64,000 nt of DNA from Alentia gelatinosa (GCA_950022655.1 OX465583.1:15585298-15649297), one strand, 5' to 3'; shown: positions 11,175-21,789, counted from the first letter of the stretch. Program-made: numbers and translations. Notes: generated from the sequence alone by a model not told the origin.

Positions 11175-12100
11175 TCCTATATACCTTCAAATGTGGTTTA
11201 ATAAGAGACAATCTGATTGGTCTAAATGTCAACCTTGGGTAGTACACGGCAACCTTGGGTAGTATACCAACCTTGGGTAGTATCAGATAGTTACTCCACC
11301 CCCCAGAGCGTGGTGTAAGCATAGAGTGTACAGCCATAGGTATATAGGAATAAGGAAAACCGTGCGAATAGGATTCATCTATGTCTAAATGAACTAAGAT
11401 ACGAATGGTAGTTGTGATATCATTCTGTATCTGCCTCTGTTTGGAGATCATCACACCAAGCTCACATTATATACCCTATGCCGGATATATTTTTGTTTGT
11501 CTGTCTTAGTCATAGTGGCGCCATGATTTGATTTGATATTCTTATTTAATTCGCATTGTTCAGCCAATCTGATAGACACACAACTATCTAGCTCGTTGCC
11601 GGTTATTCTATCTCTGCTCTAATGTATATAGATTCATCATAAAACCCCATCACTCACACAGTGAGGTACACTCACACAGCCCCGGGAAACAAAGCTATCG
11701 CTGCTATTTTCAGCCAAAAGCGATGTGGAATCTCCACTGATACGATATTTACACAACACACCCCTCCCCGGGAACTGGGCTAACTATGTACCATGCTCCA
11801 CTGGGTTAACTAGGGTATTTGTAAAACGGGCCCACCCGTCCTGCATTATATACTGCCCTGCTGCGCACAGCAGTCCCTGCGAGTTAACTACCCAGCATGC
11901 ATTGCCTGCTACTTACCCAGCATGCATTGCTCAACTACTGTGACCTTGACCTCACTGACCACCTGGGGGCTCTGAATTTGGCAGGCATGCGCATTTGGCG
12001 CTCAGGAGGGAGGAACGCGGCGGCAGTATGAAGGAGGATGTTGTCGGGGTGTGCAATGCTCTTTATCATCCACCTGATACCAGGTCGCCGTTGAAAACAC
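11175..12100. other. No recognisable gene
   Basis: Contains a short local triplication of CAACCTTGGGTAGTA near 11230-11282 and CAGCATGCATTGC duplicated at 11892-11930, both minor. Otherwise nothing recognised. Confidence 0.35.
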
Positions 12101-12102
12101 AT

Positions 12103-12299
12103 AAGACCCGTCTCCATTGGCCGACGAAAACGGTGTAGATTTTTTTGTAGCTCTCCTAAAAGCCCATTTCTATTTTGCGTCGGCAGTGCCAAAGGTCCGT
12201 CGGTTGTCCCTGACTCTATATTGGGGATGTCCAACGGAAATGGGCTATTAGCAGAACACAAAAAATCCACTGTTTTCGTCGGCCAATGGAAACGGGAGT
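12103..12299. mobile_element. MITE with CCATTGGCCGACGAAAAC terminal repeats
   Basis: Imperfect terminal inverted repeats of about 45 bp: left AAGACCCGTCTCCATTGG-CCGACGAAAACGG, right the inverse (CCGTTTTCGTCGG pattern, CCAATGGAAACGGGAGTG). The interior includes GCGTCGGCAGTGCC and GCCCATTTC/GAAATGGGC inverted pairs. A single terminal arm of the same family occurs at 36603-36650. Superfamily unassigned, because the flanks do not show a clear target duplication. Confidence 0.75.
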
Positions 12300-13210
12300 G
12301 TGGATCCCTATCGACATCAGTTAAACACTAGAAACGTTAAAAAGTCCCTGAAATATTACAAGCTTGCACAATAAGGTGTGAGAGGATAAACGGTCATTAT
12401 CTTTCATTTGATAACCTAAATATGCAATGCTGAATAATGAAGAATGTGGAATGGACTATCATCTGAGACCCAGCATATCAATGATAAAGATAAGTTCAAG
12501 AAATGCATCAATGCTGATAACAGAATATCAAAGGATTTATAGCAACGGACTATATAAGAACATTTGTTATATGATTATCAAATCAGTAGTGACTACCAAT
12601 TGTCTACAAAAATACCATCTACATCCTCATCCACTAATACACTATCTTATATTATGATTGTAAAATGTGAGTCTCAATGTAAAATGTGATACACTTATGG
12701 AGTACCTGAAAAACTCGACATTTTCGAGAGGTACTGGCAATAAATTCAAAAAAAGAAAAGAAGAAGATATTAACCCATTTCTGATACTACTGTGCGTATC
12801 TTCCTCATGGTGTACACTTCCCTAACGCTAGGATATAACTACCTATCAACTATGTAGAGGATATTCAAATAGTATAGTGGATACTTATCCTTTCCCATAC
12901 ATCAAGAGAGGTCAAGGCTGCCAGAATGTTATTGCACAGCCTTGTTCAGTGCTTCTGTGTTATCTAAACCATGCATGTTTATCACTAGAAATTGGAACAT
13001 AGACTACGACGCAATCATTGTAATTTCTCTGGAACTATCATAAACATATTAAGCTTACACCTCACAAACTCAGTTATCTAATGTTAAAATAGTATGTTGC
13101 CATGTTGCCATGTATGTATTTTGCCAAACATGGTATGTAAGTAAGGGGATACGGCGCACTACCGGCGTGTAGAAAATACTGAACTGCTCCTGAAGTCCCT
13201 TTAATTCGTA
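12300..13210. other. No recognisable feature
   Basis: AT-rich sequence. Open frames near 12427-12657 have no signature. Confidence 0.3.
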
Positions 13211-13212
13211 AT

Positions 13213-13364
13213 TATATAGAACGTCCTGACCATGCTGTACAAGTCACAGAACGAGATGGTAATTTACGGTTTGTACGGAACGAGGCATTTACGCCGAGTT
13301 CCGTACCAAACGTAAATTATCATCGAGTTCTGTGACTTGTACAAGCATGGTTGGACGTTATATA
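13213..13364. mobile_element. Palindromic module B of the A/B composite element
   Basis: Imperfect palindrome. The left arm starts TATATAGAACGTCCTGACC and continues with TGTACAAGTCACAGAAC and TAATTTACGGTTTGTACGG; the right arm is its inverse and ends GGACGTTATATA. The centre reads AACGAGGCATTTACGCCGAG. It abuts module A at 13368. Further copies are at 21250-21404 (with A, inverted) and 50455-50608 (B alone). The window therefore shows three B copies. Confidence 0.85.
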
Positions 13365-13367
13365 TTT

Positions 13368-13546
13368 ACTATATACCCAAAATTTAAAAGAAATCATTAG
13401 TTTAATTTTTAACAACCGATATGTTAATAAACGTGTTTGGCAAGATGGTCCGTATTTTAGTGTACGGACCAGTGGTCCGTACAGTATTTTTACGTTATAT
13501 GTCAAAACGGTACATATTTACAGTAAATACGGCATGGGTATATAGT
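13368..13546. mobile_element. Palindromic module A of the A/B composite element
   Basis: Ends ACTATATACCCA / TGGGTATATAGT. The interior contains the strong palindrome GTACGGACCAGTGGTCCGTAC (21 bp, nearly perfect) and flanking TTTACTG/CAGTAAA words. Copies are at 21070-21248 (joined to B) and 48854-49023 (alone, ends intact). The solo copy shows that A is a complete mobile unit. Confidence 0.85.
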
Positions 13547-13902
13547 AATATACACTTGTACACTGGTGATGTATGTGTCATTCAGATATAAAAACTTCAA
13601 TTTATTGTCGCCATTACGTTTTCTTTGGCATCTCGTTATTCATATTCGATGTTAGTGTCCCTGGTTTATAGTTCCGACTGCAAAATGAAGGATTAAAAGA
13701 TCAGATGTATGGGCGTCTAAATGGAATGGTTTATGACTTTACCAGTTGTATCTGTTATTTTAAGTGGAAACTTCAATAAAAAAACTTCAATCATAAAATC
13801 TACATATTTATATTTGTGACATTTTGTCCTCCGCTAGATAAAAAGAAGAAAGAAAAGGAGTAAATTAATTCTTATACCCAAAACAGAGATGGAGAAAGAT
13901 TG

Positions 13903-13903
<1 letters not shown>

Positions 13904-13971
<68 letters not shown>
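13904..13971. repeat. (GATA)n-(GA)n microsatellite
   Basis: About five GATA units followed by about 24 GA units with one interruption. The same tract read on the minus strand produces a Ser/Leu-rich open frame that is not a gene. Confidence 0.95.
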
Positions 13972-14625
13972 TAAGTAAACAGAAATGGCCACATTGTGGC
14001 GACCATATCAGAGGCAATAGTGATAATAAGTCGAGCACCTACACTGTCGACTACACACACTTCCCACCCTCCCCATGGTTTAAGACAAATGAAAAGGACT
14101 ATTTAACTATCCGTTAATGTTCTTTGCATTTCCAAAATACTTAAATACACTGTACCAGAAAAAAAAAGAAATTGAAATTGTTTGCGAACGAAAATAAATA
14201 CGAACATCCATATCATACAAGAAGCTGGCTCCCTGTGAGTTTCGCTGGGCGCTTTGTGACGGGAATCAGCGTCAGGCCGCTGGTCTCCGGTGGCACACCT
14301 TTCTTTGTGTGTGGCATGCAGGAACACGCTCCTTCCGCCGGGGAGGGCTACCAGCGCCAGGAAATGCCGACTCGTCTGAAGGATTAGCTTCGGGGATTCC
14401 GGGAATTCCCGTTGTTACGCGGGCTGAGGGGTATGTAAACTAGCCGAGATGGGATGTGTGTGCCAGTATGAGGTGACGTGCACGGGGTTCTAGTCTCCAT
14501 CTCGGGATATACAATATATGTGCGTCCAGTGCATGATGAATGATCATTAGCTATATATGGTTTAATTTGTCATACCTCGTCTTTTAATCAACGGAAACCT
14601 TTAAAATCCGCTGAAGCATGAGCTA
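13972..14625. other. No recognisable gene; locally GC-rich at 14220-14430
   Basis: A 200-bp stretch is GC-rich with a 71-codon plus-strand frame (14172-14387), but I see no domain, splice context or conservation cue that would support an exon. Confidence 0.3.
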
Positions 14626-14626
14626 A

Positions 14627-14628
<2 letters not shown>

Positions 14629-14696
<68 letters not shown>

Positions 14697-14718
14697 AGGT
14701 GTGTGTGTGTGTGTGTGT

Positions 14719-14752
<34 letters not shown>

Positions 14753-14768
14753 ATATATGTGTGTGAAT
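14629..14768. repeat. (AT)n-(GT)n compound microsatellite
   Basis: About 25 AT units followed by about 35 GT units with single-base interruptions, then ATATATATGTGTG. The alternating purine-pyrimidine tract is prone to Z-DNA and cruciform formation and to length polymorphism. Confidence 0.97.
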
Positions 14769-14891
14769 ATATAGCCATTTGATCTTTTATCGTATATTGA
14801 TGTGCTTACCTCTGATAGTTCCATGTATACTGCTGGTCCCCATACCATAAAACAGCTAACTATACACCTGTGCACATTGATTTTATACTTA

Positions 14892-15154
14892 CTGTTATCT
14901 AACTCCTGGTATTCTTCTCCATAGACTTAACATTGGGAACTCGTATCCAACGCCCATGAGATATTTAGGAAAAAATATCCAATGGGGGATTATGGCACAA
15001 ATATTAGCTCATTACTAAATGTGAAGGGTGAGATAAATTCAGAAACTCATTCAAGTTCAGGGTCAGAGCTCAATCCCATCTCGTTTGAATACGTAATTCA
15101 CGCGGCTTCACCTAGTGGATTACTACCCGATTCAAACTCGATCGGATACATACA
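14892..15154. mobile_element. Bipartite palindromic element, locus 1 (decayed)
   Basis: The partner module starts TTATCTAACTCCTGG, carries CCATAGACTTAACATTGGG at 14919-14937 and ends GGGTGAGATAAA near 15039. The palindromic module follows: CTCGTTTGAATACGTAATTC ... GGATTAC...GATTCAAACTCG, with a diverged centre. The first 55 bp align closely with the inverse of the right end of the 18374-18651 element. The right side is cut by the C/D element at 15155. Confidence 0.7.
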
Positions 15155-15296
15155 CAATATTGACTGGTTTCAGATACAAGCGGCCGTATGTTCCGAGGAT
15201 TTGACGCGTAGTAAAATCCGAGCGTATGCGAGGATATTGCGGAGAGACAACTCCGAGGAGCATACAACCGCTTGTATCTGAAACCAGTCTATATTG
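15155..15296. mobile_element. Palindromic module D of the C/D composite element
   Basis: Palindrome with arms CAATATTGACTGGTTTCAGA-TACAAGCGG and the inverse CCGCTTGTATCTGAAACCAG-TCTATATTG, and a centre rich in CCGAGGA/TCCGAG words. It abuts module C. Partial copies are at 36231-36350 and on both sides of module C at 43281-43600. Confidence 0.85.
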
Positions 15297-15297
15297 T

Positions 15298-15490
15298 ATT
15301 TATTATCCACCTTTTTCTGGACAAGTGGCACGTCAATATCAGTTTGTTTTAGCCATGCACTATTTTTCCATACGCACTATTTTTCCGTATGCGCCACCCG
15401 GAGCATACAACATATCCGTATGCGCCGGGTATGTCTATACAAATGCTCTATGTGTTTTCTATGGACACTTTGTATTAGGTGGATAATAAA
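15298..15490. mobile_element. Palindromic module C of the C/D composite element
   Basis: Ends TTATTATCCACC / GGTGGATAATAAA. Internal inverted pairs include CGGAGCATACAACATAT-CCG around CCGGGTATG. Related copies are at 36350-36545 (inverted) and 43341-43536. The terminal sequence resembles the partner-module ends of the bipartite family (TTTATCCTACC), though the interiors differ. Confidence 0.85.
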
Positions 15491-15494
15491 AGCT

Positions 15495-16495
15495 CTGACC
15501 CTAAACTTTCGTAGGTTTCCTCTATATTCTCTCCTCCCTATATTGTAATTTGAGTGATGCACGACACAATGTGCCTTACAGTGTTTCATTGCCCAGCTCT
15601 GCTCGCCCAAATTATACTTCGAATGGCGATTACAGGTAAATTTAATCAATCTAGAATATCATAAGGTGTTTGATAAAGGGAACCCCGACCATCTGATAAT
15701 TGTTACTTACTCCCCACCTTGCACTACCGCGGCGAGGCGCCATGGACGAGAAATGGTTCTAAAGTTGACGCCTCTATATAGTAACCAAAGCGATCGCCAC
15801 TATATATTTCACCCCGAATCAGCTGTTTTAAACAATAACAGTTAAATCATGTATGTATGACAAATAAAAGACATTTTCCAAATTATTCAGTAATCAAATT
15901 ATTAAGTAAATAATAAAATGATTTTAAATGGGGATAAAACACTTGATTTAGTTCTACAAAAAGTATAACCATTGAAAGCAGTTCAGCAATCATACCAGTT
16001 CGTGAGCCACCTTACACAGGTAAGAATCGAATTTAACCACTAGATTGGCATTCATATATATGTATATTACTGGTTATGATTTTAAGCCTGTGTGGCCACG
16101 TAGAATTTAGAAAATTGGTTGTATTGGTTGTGAAATATCCGTCGAAGAAGTTTAGCAAAATATGGATTACGTCAATGGAAATCTTTTATTTTTCTGATAT
16201 TGGACAAAATTACTAGTGGAGGCCTGGAAATTATAAAAATATGATTTTCCCGTGCCCCTCGCGTTATTGATATATTTCTTGTATTGTGGAAGTAATAACA
16301 TAACTGAGGTTTGAGCTATTAGAGCCGCCAGTCTAAACACATGGAAGCGGTCTATTAGTGAAACCCTGCGGACAGAGCTTGCTACCTTTGATTTACATAG
16401 CCTGCTGAAAATGAAGTCAAGACATCATATCCGGGTAGGGATCGAATCATCTTTTTTACTTTTGGGCTTCCAACACCGATGAATGAATGATAACC
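15495..16495. other. No recognisable feature
   Basis: AT-rich sequence with no coding trace, tandem repeat or complete element recognised. Confidence 0.3.
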
Positions 16496-16501
16496 ATGTA
16501 A

Positions 16502-16816
16502 TGCCCCAGTCACACTGGCGTAAATTTCGGCGTTTCTTCTACGTATTTAAATTGGTGGGGAGTACGTATTAGCTACGGATTTGGAACGCATTTGTTTGCT
16601 TTCCTTCAACGTTTTAGTACGCTTCTCAACGTTGATCAACGCTTCTTTACGCTTTTGTACGTATTGTGGCGTTTTTCGGCGTATTCCGACTTTCATTTAC
16701 GCATCTCCGCGTTTTCCCGCGCATTGCGGCGCATATGTAAATTTCAAAATGCGTAGAAGACCGTAGAGGTGCGTACACGGAAAAACGCCGTTTTTTACGC
16801 CAGTGTGACTGGGGCA
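16502..16816. mobile_element. PIF/Harbinger-like MITE with TAA duplication
   Basis: Perfect terminal inverted repeats of about 20 bp: TGCCCCAGTCACACTGGCGT, with the inverse at the right end. They are flanked by TAA at 16499-16501 and 16817-16819, consistent with the 3-bp TWA target duplication of PIF/Harbinger elements. The interior repeats CGTA, ACGC, CAACGTT and GGCGTTTT words on both strands. No transposase; non-autonomous. Confidence 0.85.
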
Positions 16817-16819
16817 TAA

Positions 16820-18370
16820 GGCTTCTACAGGCTGTCTACACAAGTACTCAGGGACAGTGTGATATACTCCGTAGTCAGTTGGGGAGACGGAGATAAACCA
16901 ATCAACTACTACACACATAGTGTGATTGTCCTTTCTTTTTAACTCCAGATAACACTGTGTCTCTGCATACTCAACAATACCCTTTCTTCATAACTACAGG
17001 CATGGATCTGGTGGTTGATCTGTCTGGTCGCCCTGTTGCCGGATGTATGGTGGGGCAAGCTTTGGGGAAGGGTCGATATGTGCGAGCAATAGGCCTTTTT
17101 CCGTAGGCCGGTGTCGGACCTTATCTGCTTGGTTACGCCACAGCTGAAGCCAAACATTCACCTGGCAACGTATTCTTTACCATTGGATCACTGAATGTAT
17201 GAGCGTACTACGTTCATAATACCCACCTACATTATTTCCAGAGAAATAATAATAATTGCATCGTATTCTACGGTATTCCAGCTCAAAACTGGTATGTCAC
17301 ACATGCATATTGCCTCAATATTACTTTAGATATAGCATAGATAAGATAGGATCACTGAAATTGAATACCCATTAATACATTGGCTGGCCTAGCTCTCATA
17401 TGCTTATCTTTCTCTAAATTAAAACCCAAACAATTATCAACTATACAGTTTAGACAGCTCGGACTCGTTGATACAATACCCTAGTTTGCTCCAACAATTT
17501 AATCTGTCAAAAAACAACACTCCTGTAATAACACTCACTGTTCACACTTTAGGTGTGATTATTGTGTGCCTCTATGGGCAGGAGCCCGGACTCGGACGTG
17601 TTTGTCCGAGCGGCCGCGTCACTAGACAGTGGGCCGGTAGGCGGCGCTGAACGGCAACACCTGTATTCTCGGACAAGAGCAATTCTCATACAGAGGCATG
17701 TATATTTTAACCTCATAGTAATTTCAGCGAGATCCGCCCCCGCTAAAATTAACGTGAATAGTCATTACAGCGACTGAGCATGGCATTTCTTCCCTCACAT
17801 TAATCTAGAGCAGATGGACATCATTTAAACGTCAATCTAACCAAAAACCTGAATTATCTTTCTGTCCTGCAAAAATGTCAACATTAATTCAACAGATTTA
17901 GAAATTAAACATGGTCTTATTTAGCTTCCGGATGATGTCTTCATACGTACTTTGAGCTGGTTATTTGCCGCTCGATTTTGAGATATTTCTCTGCCCGGGA
18001 GTGGTTGGGGAGGCATTGGATCAACTAGCCTAGTGTTTTTTGTCTGCGTAGGTGTTCCTAGGATTGGTAATGGCAGGGGCGATACCAAGGGTGGGAAAGT
18101 TCGAACAAAGCCAATAACTAGTTGTGTCTTCTCTAAATCGATATTGGAGAATGGACCGTAGTTATCAAAGTTGAATTCCGTTAAATTCGTTAAATTTTCT
18201 GGCAGTTTATTTCACCGCCCACCACCTGCGCATAGTGACAGTTGTCGTCTGCAGCGCAGGGGATGCTGTCAGTTCCTCGTCGACCGGCATGGTTTTCCGC
18301 TAGATTTTCGGGTATTCCTTCATTCAGGACGTCTCTTTTGGCGTTCATGGCATACTAAAGAAGAAACCAA
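16820..18370. other. Mostly unassigned; weak palindrome near 17570-17695
   Basis: TGCCTCTATG at 17568 and CATACAGAGGCA at 17687 form the ends of a possible eroded inverted-repeat element of about 125 bp, with a small internal hairpin CTCGGAC...GTCCGAG. Nothing else is recognised. Confidence 0.35.
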
Positions 18371-18373
18371 CAA

Positions 18374-18651
18374 GTTTTGGTCAAAGCTGTCGTTCTCCAC
18401 GAGTTTGATGCGGTGTGGTATGAACGAGGCGACAGCCGAGTGAATATCACACCGCATTCAAACGAGTTGCAGAATGACTTCTTTGACCAAAACGAGTTGC
18501 TTTCTGTATTTATCTCACCCCTGTGCACACTAAAAGAATGGACAACACACAGGATATAGACCATGGAGAACGGACTGCAATACTTGTACGGGCATGGAGA
18601 ACGAGTTCCTAATGTTAAGCCTATGGACATTTATTCCAGGGGTGAGATAAA
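18374..18651. mobile_element. Bipartite palindromic element, locus 2
   Basis: Palindromic module 18374-18500: outer arms TTTTGGTCAAAG / CTTTGACCAAAA, inner arms GAGTTTGATGCGGTGTGGTA and its inverse, centre GAACGAGGCGACAGCCGAGTG. Partner module 18509-18651: ends TTTATCTCACCCC / GGGGTGAGATAAA, with AATGTTAAGCCTATGG at 18610-18625 (the conserved box, inverse orientation). The two modules are about 8 bp apart. The open frames here are palindrome translation. Confidence 0.85.
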
Positions 18652-18788
18652 TTGTAGTCAGAGGAAGATTATCCTCTATTTCGTCTCAGTCAAAGGCGTC
18701 CTCATCGTCGAACTCGACCCAATCAACCATGATCAGTGCGAATCCGGATTTGACAGCTCAGTGTCAAGACGGCTGAGCGGCGAAACGC

Positions 18789-18985
18789 AGTGCCTTTAGG
18801 CATTCTCGTCCCCCATGCACATACTGCCTACAGGCATTCCCGCCGCAAGTGGGTTGGTTAACTGATGGTCGCGTAACCCTTTAAGGACGCATGATGCCTG
18901 GAGGCATCACCATGCTAAAGACGCATGATGCCCGGAGGCATCACCGCACTAAAGCCGCATGATGCCTTGAGGCATCATTGTCCCA
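18789..18985. repeat. Array of GATGCC-N-GGCATC mini-hairpins
   Basis: Five short palindromes in a row: GTGCCTTTAGGCATTC, CTGCCTACAGGCATTC, TGATGCCTGGAGGCATCA, TGATGCCCGGAGGCATCA and TGATGCCTTGAGGCATCA. The last three belong to direct repeats of about 34 bp (AAAGACGCATGATGCC...) inside the MITE at 18877; the first two lie just outside its left end. Confidence 0.85.
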
Positions 18986-19235
18986 ATATTAACAAAAATG
19001 TTTCAACAAAGAAATAATAGATATTCATGAAATCTTCAGGAAAGGTAGATATAGCATCATATTTAATATTTCTATCAAAAAGAAATAAAATGTTTATGAT
19101 GATGTATCATATTGCATGATTTCAAACTTGGATATCAGTTTTAGCTATTCTGTGGCCGTCCTTTAGCTAGAAAAACTGCCACCAGCACCCGTCCTTATGG
19201 CAGTAGCTAGGCCCCAAGCAGCCGTCCTTAAAGGG
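18877..19235. mobile_element. piggyBac-like MITE
   Basis: Terminal repeats CCCTTTAAGGACGC (left) and GCCGTCCTTAAAGGG (right). The right end is followed by TTAA (19236-19239) and the left is preceded by GTAA, a probable one-base decay of TTAA. TTAA target sites and CCC(T/A) termini are the hallmark of piggyBac elements. The left third carries three direct hairpin repeats; the rest is AT-rich. No transposase. Confidence 0.8.
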
Positions 19236-19244
19236 TTAAATGAT

Positions 19245-19890
19245 TAAAGAAAATCGGAATGCAATTCATAATAGCATGTGTCCGTTTCTGACTGTGTCAC
19301 TCAGAAGGGGTGGAGGAGTAGGACACAGGGACTGAGGCCAGTCTATAGGCACCCTGCAGCCGCATACAGCGGGCCCTATATCACGTGACAGAGCGTACAT
19401 TAAACAGCCCCATTAAACAAAGATGGCGGCCGTGATGGGAGGGATTTCATAAATCATATGTAAACAGGGTGGTGACTCAATGTCTGATCGGGTTTTATTT
19501 CCACGCATTACGCTACTTTGGCGGGATTTATTATTCATAAATCATATCGTTTTAATTGAAATAGCTCGCGGGGCGCATCATATTGAGTCCACGATAAATC
19601 GTCGCCTTAATTAAACGTGGCCTCATTAATGAGCAAAATTATGTCATAGAGCATGTTATCACTCATGTCACATCGCACTTGCACTAGATTTATATCATCG
19701 TGCAAAAGGCGAGTGGGGGGGGGGGGGGGTATGTTATAATATCACAATGGATAGGTCGAGGGGAATATTTCATAATATCATCGTGTATAAGGCAAGGGAA
19801 AAGTATATTCCTTATCATGTCATCCGGTAAATATCATCTAGTTTGACTAGTAAAACGGTAATGATACGTACATTTGTCATGCCGTTGGCT
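19245..19890. other. No recognisable gene; G-tract at about 19714-19728
   Basis: Contains a G-tract and ordinary sequence; nothing else is recognised. Confidence 0.3.
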
Positions 19891-19893
19891 ACA

Positions 19894-20186
19894 CCTGGGG
19901 GCTGTTGAATAACGTTCGTTCGTTTCTGGTGCTGGTCTCAACGATACGATAACTCCAACGACAAAGACATCCTGGACGATATTTTTGCCATTCAGTGTTG
20001 TATGACAAGAGAGGAGATATTAACTAAATAAACGTATTTGTATACAACACCTTATAAAGACTTTAGATAAGTTTTTTCATCAAAATGCACTCTGTTTACA
20101 GCACATTATTTTATACAACACTATGGCCCCAAGGACGATCCTAAGATACTTTTTTGTCGTTCGTAGTTTATTCAACAGCCCCCAGG
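19894..20186. mobile_element. MITE with CCTGGGGGCTGTTGAATAA ends
   Basis: Terminal inverted repeats CCTGGGGGCTGTTGAATAA / inverse, extended imperfectly by AACGTTCG / CGTTCGT. They are flanked by ACA on both sides (19891-19893 and 20187-20189), a possible 3-bp target duplication. The interior holds TGTTGTATGA / TATACAACAC inverted words. It shares the CCTGGGG(C/G)C start with the element at 44079. Confidence 0.8.
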
Positions 20187-20189
20187 ACA

Positions 20190-21065
20190 TATAAAGATTA
20201 TCGTGTCAATTGACCTTACAGTGACTTTACTTGGGTTCTAACCAGTAACCCTATCAGATCAAGACATATATCTTGTACCAGATATCATATTTTTATGCAT
20301 ATCAGATGATCTGCTACCATCTCAAAGGATACACACCCCATCAAGATAACCCTTCTGGAATGATCTGAAAATGGACTATTGTCAAATTCTCGGAGTTTAC
20401 CCTTATTAAATTCATGATATTAGTACCATATGGAATCCAACCTTGAACATGAGGTGCAAACAACAAACAGGCATTAACAACAGAACTCTCAACATTCATC
20501 CAAACCCTTCATTCGATCATTGCCGAGAACAGGTTCCCATCTACAATACAAGACACAATACGCATTCAGCGAAACCACTGACTCCACGCTCACAAAAAGA
20601 GCGAGGGTTTGTGAGATGAAAGGCCGCTCTGCCGTCAGATGTCGCCTTTGATAGCCCACAAGTGGTCCTAGCTCTGACAGGATAATTGCTGGCGCTGAAG
20701 ATGAAACGCAGGACGTTGTCCTTTGAGCTGAAGACATTGTGTGTGCGCCTTGTAGGATCAGAGTGGGTTTACAATTAGCCACGTGGAAATCCCGGTCTCC
20801 CTGTGAGCGCCTCCTCTGTCCCGACATGAGCGTTGCGGGGAGGGGGGTGGGAAGGAGGGCATAGCCCGCTCACTATCAACTATATGTGTGGGTGGTGGGG
20901 GTTGGGGGTTTGGTAAAGATTATTCAGATTCCAGCCAATATAGATAGACACCAGCCTTAATGTCCAAAACAATCCCATATCTGGTAAATTTAAATTTGCA
21001 TCCCCACCTGCACCGCCATTCACTCCGACGTAGGTATCGTGTTGGTGTGCTCTTTATATAGGGTA
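20190..21065. other. No recognisable feature
   Basis: A 112-codon minus-strand frame (20489-20827) lacks any domain signature. G-rich low complexity occurs near 20835-20910. Confidence 0.3.
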
Positions 21066-21069
21066 ATGT

Positions 21070-21404
21070 ACTATATACCCATGCTGTATATACTATAAAT
21101 ACGCACCGTTTCGGCATATGACGTAAAAATACTGTATTGACCGCTGGCCGTACACTAAAATACGGACCACCTTGCCATACACGTTTATTAACATATCGGT
21201 TGTTAAAAATTAATTTAATGATTTAAAAAAAAAATTTGGGTATATAGTAAATATATAACATCCAACCATGCTTGTACAAGTCACAGAACTTGATGATAAT
21301 TTAGGATTTGTACGGAACTCGGCATAAATGCCTCGGTCCGTACAAACCGTAAATTACCATCTCATTCTGTGAATTGTACAGCATGGTCAGGACGTTCTAT
21401 ATAA
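21070..21404 (-). mobile_element. Complete A/B composite element, inverted copy
   Basis: Full-length copy in opposite orientation to 13213-13546: module A (21070-21248, ACTATATACCC...GGGTATATAGT) then module B (21250-21404, ending GACGTTCTATATA). The same A-B junction (TATATAGTAAATATATAAC) is preserved, so the pair moved as one unit at least once. Confidence 0.85.
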
Positions 21405-21604
21405 GTACTGGCGATGTAGGCTAGCAAACTTCTGATGTATGTTTATGTACTGACTTTTGCATACTGGAAACGTAGGGTAGCGCCGGGTAGCATACTTGCG
21501 ATTTGCGTTAGCGACAAAGGGTATCATACTTGCAATTAGGGTAAGTGTATTGACGATGTAGGGTAGCATACTGCTGATGTATGGTAGTGATGAAAGATAA
21601 CATA

Positions 21605-21782
21605 CAGTAAAACCCCGCTTAAGGGGACACCCTCCGTTCCCAGCAAAGTGTCCCCTCGAGCGGGGTGGTCCCTTAAGCATGCAGGGTTAGAATAAGCCAA
21701 ATAATAATTTCTGTTCCGAGAAAACTGACCCTTTAAGCAGGGTGACCCCTTAACAGAGGTTTCCCAGAAGCGGGGTTTACTG
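21605..21782. mobile_element. pogo/Tigger-like MITE
   Basis: Termini CAGTAAAACCCCGCTTAAGG and CGGGGTTTACTG, flanked by TA on both sides. The subterminal GGGGACACC / AAGGGG words are repeated inside (GGTGACCCCTTAA, CCCTTAAG). CAGT ends with a TA target are typical of pogo/Tigger elements in the Tc1/mariner superfamily. Non-coding. Confidence 0.8.
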
Positions 21783-21789
21783 TACTGAC

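Noticed and set aside
14172..14387. GC-rich coding exon
   Set aside because: The 71-codon frame has no domain and no convincing splice sites.
20489..20827. 112-codon minus-strand gene
   Set aside because: No motif, no start context, composition not coding-like.
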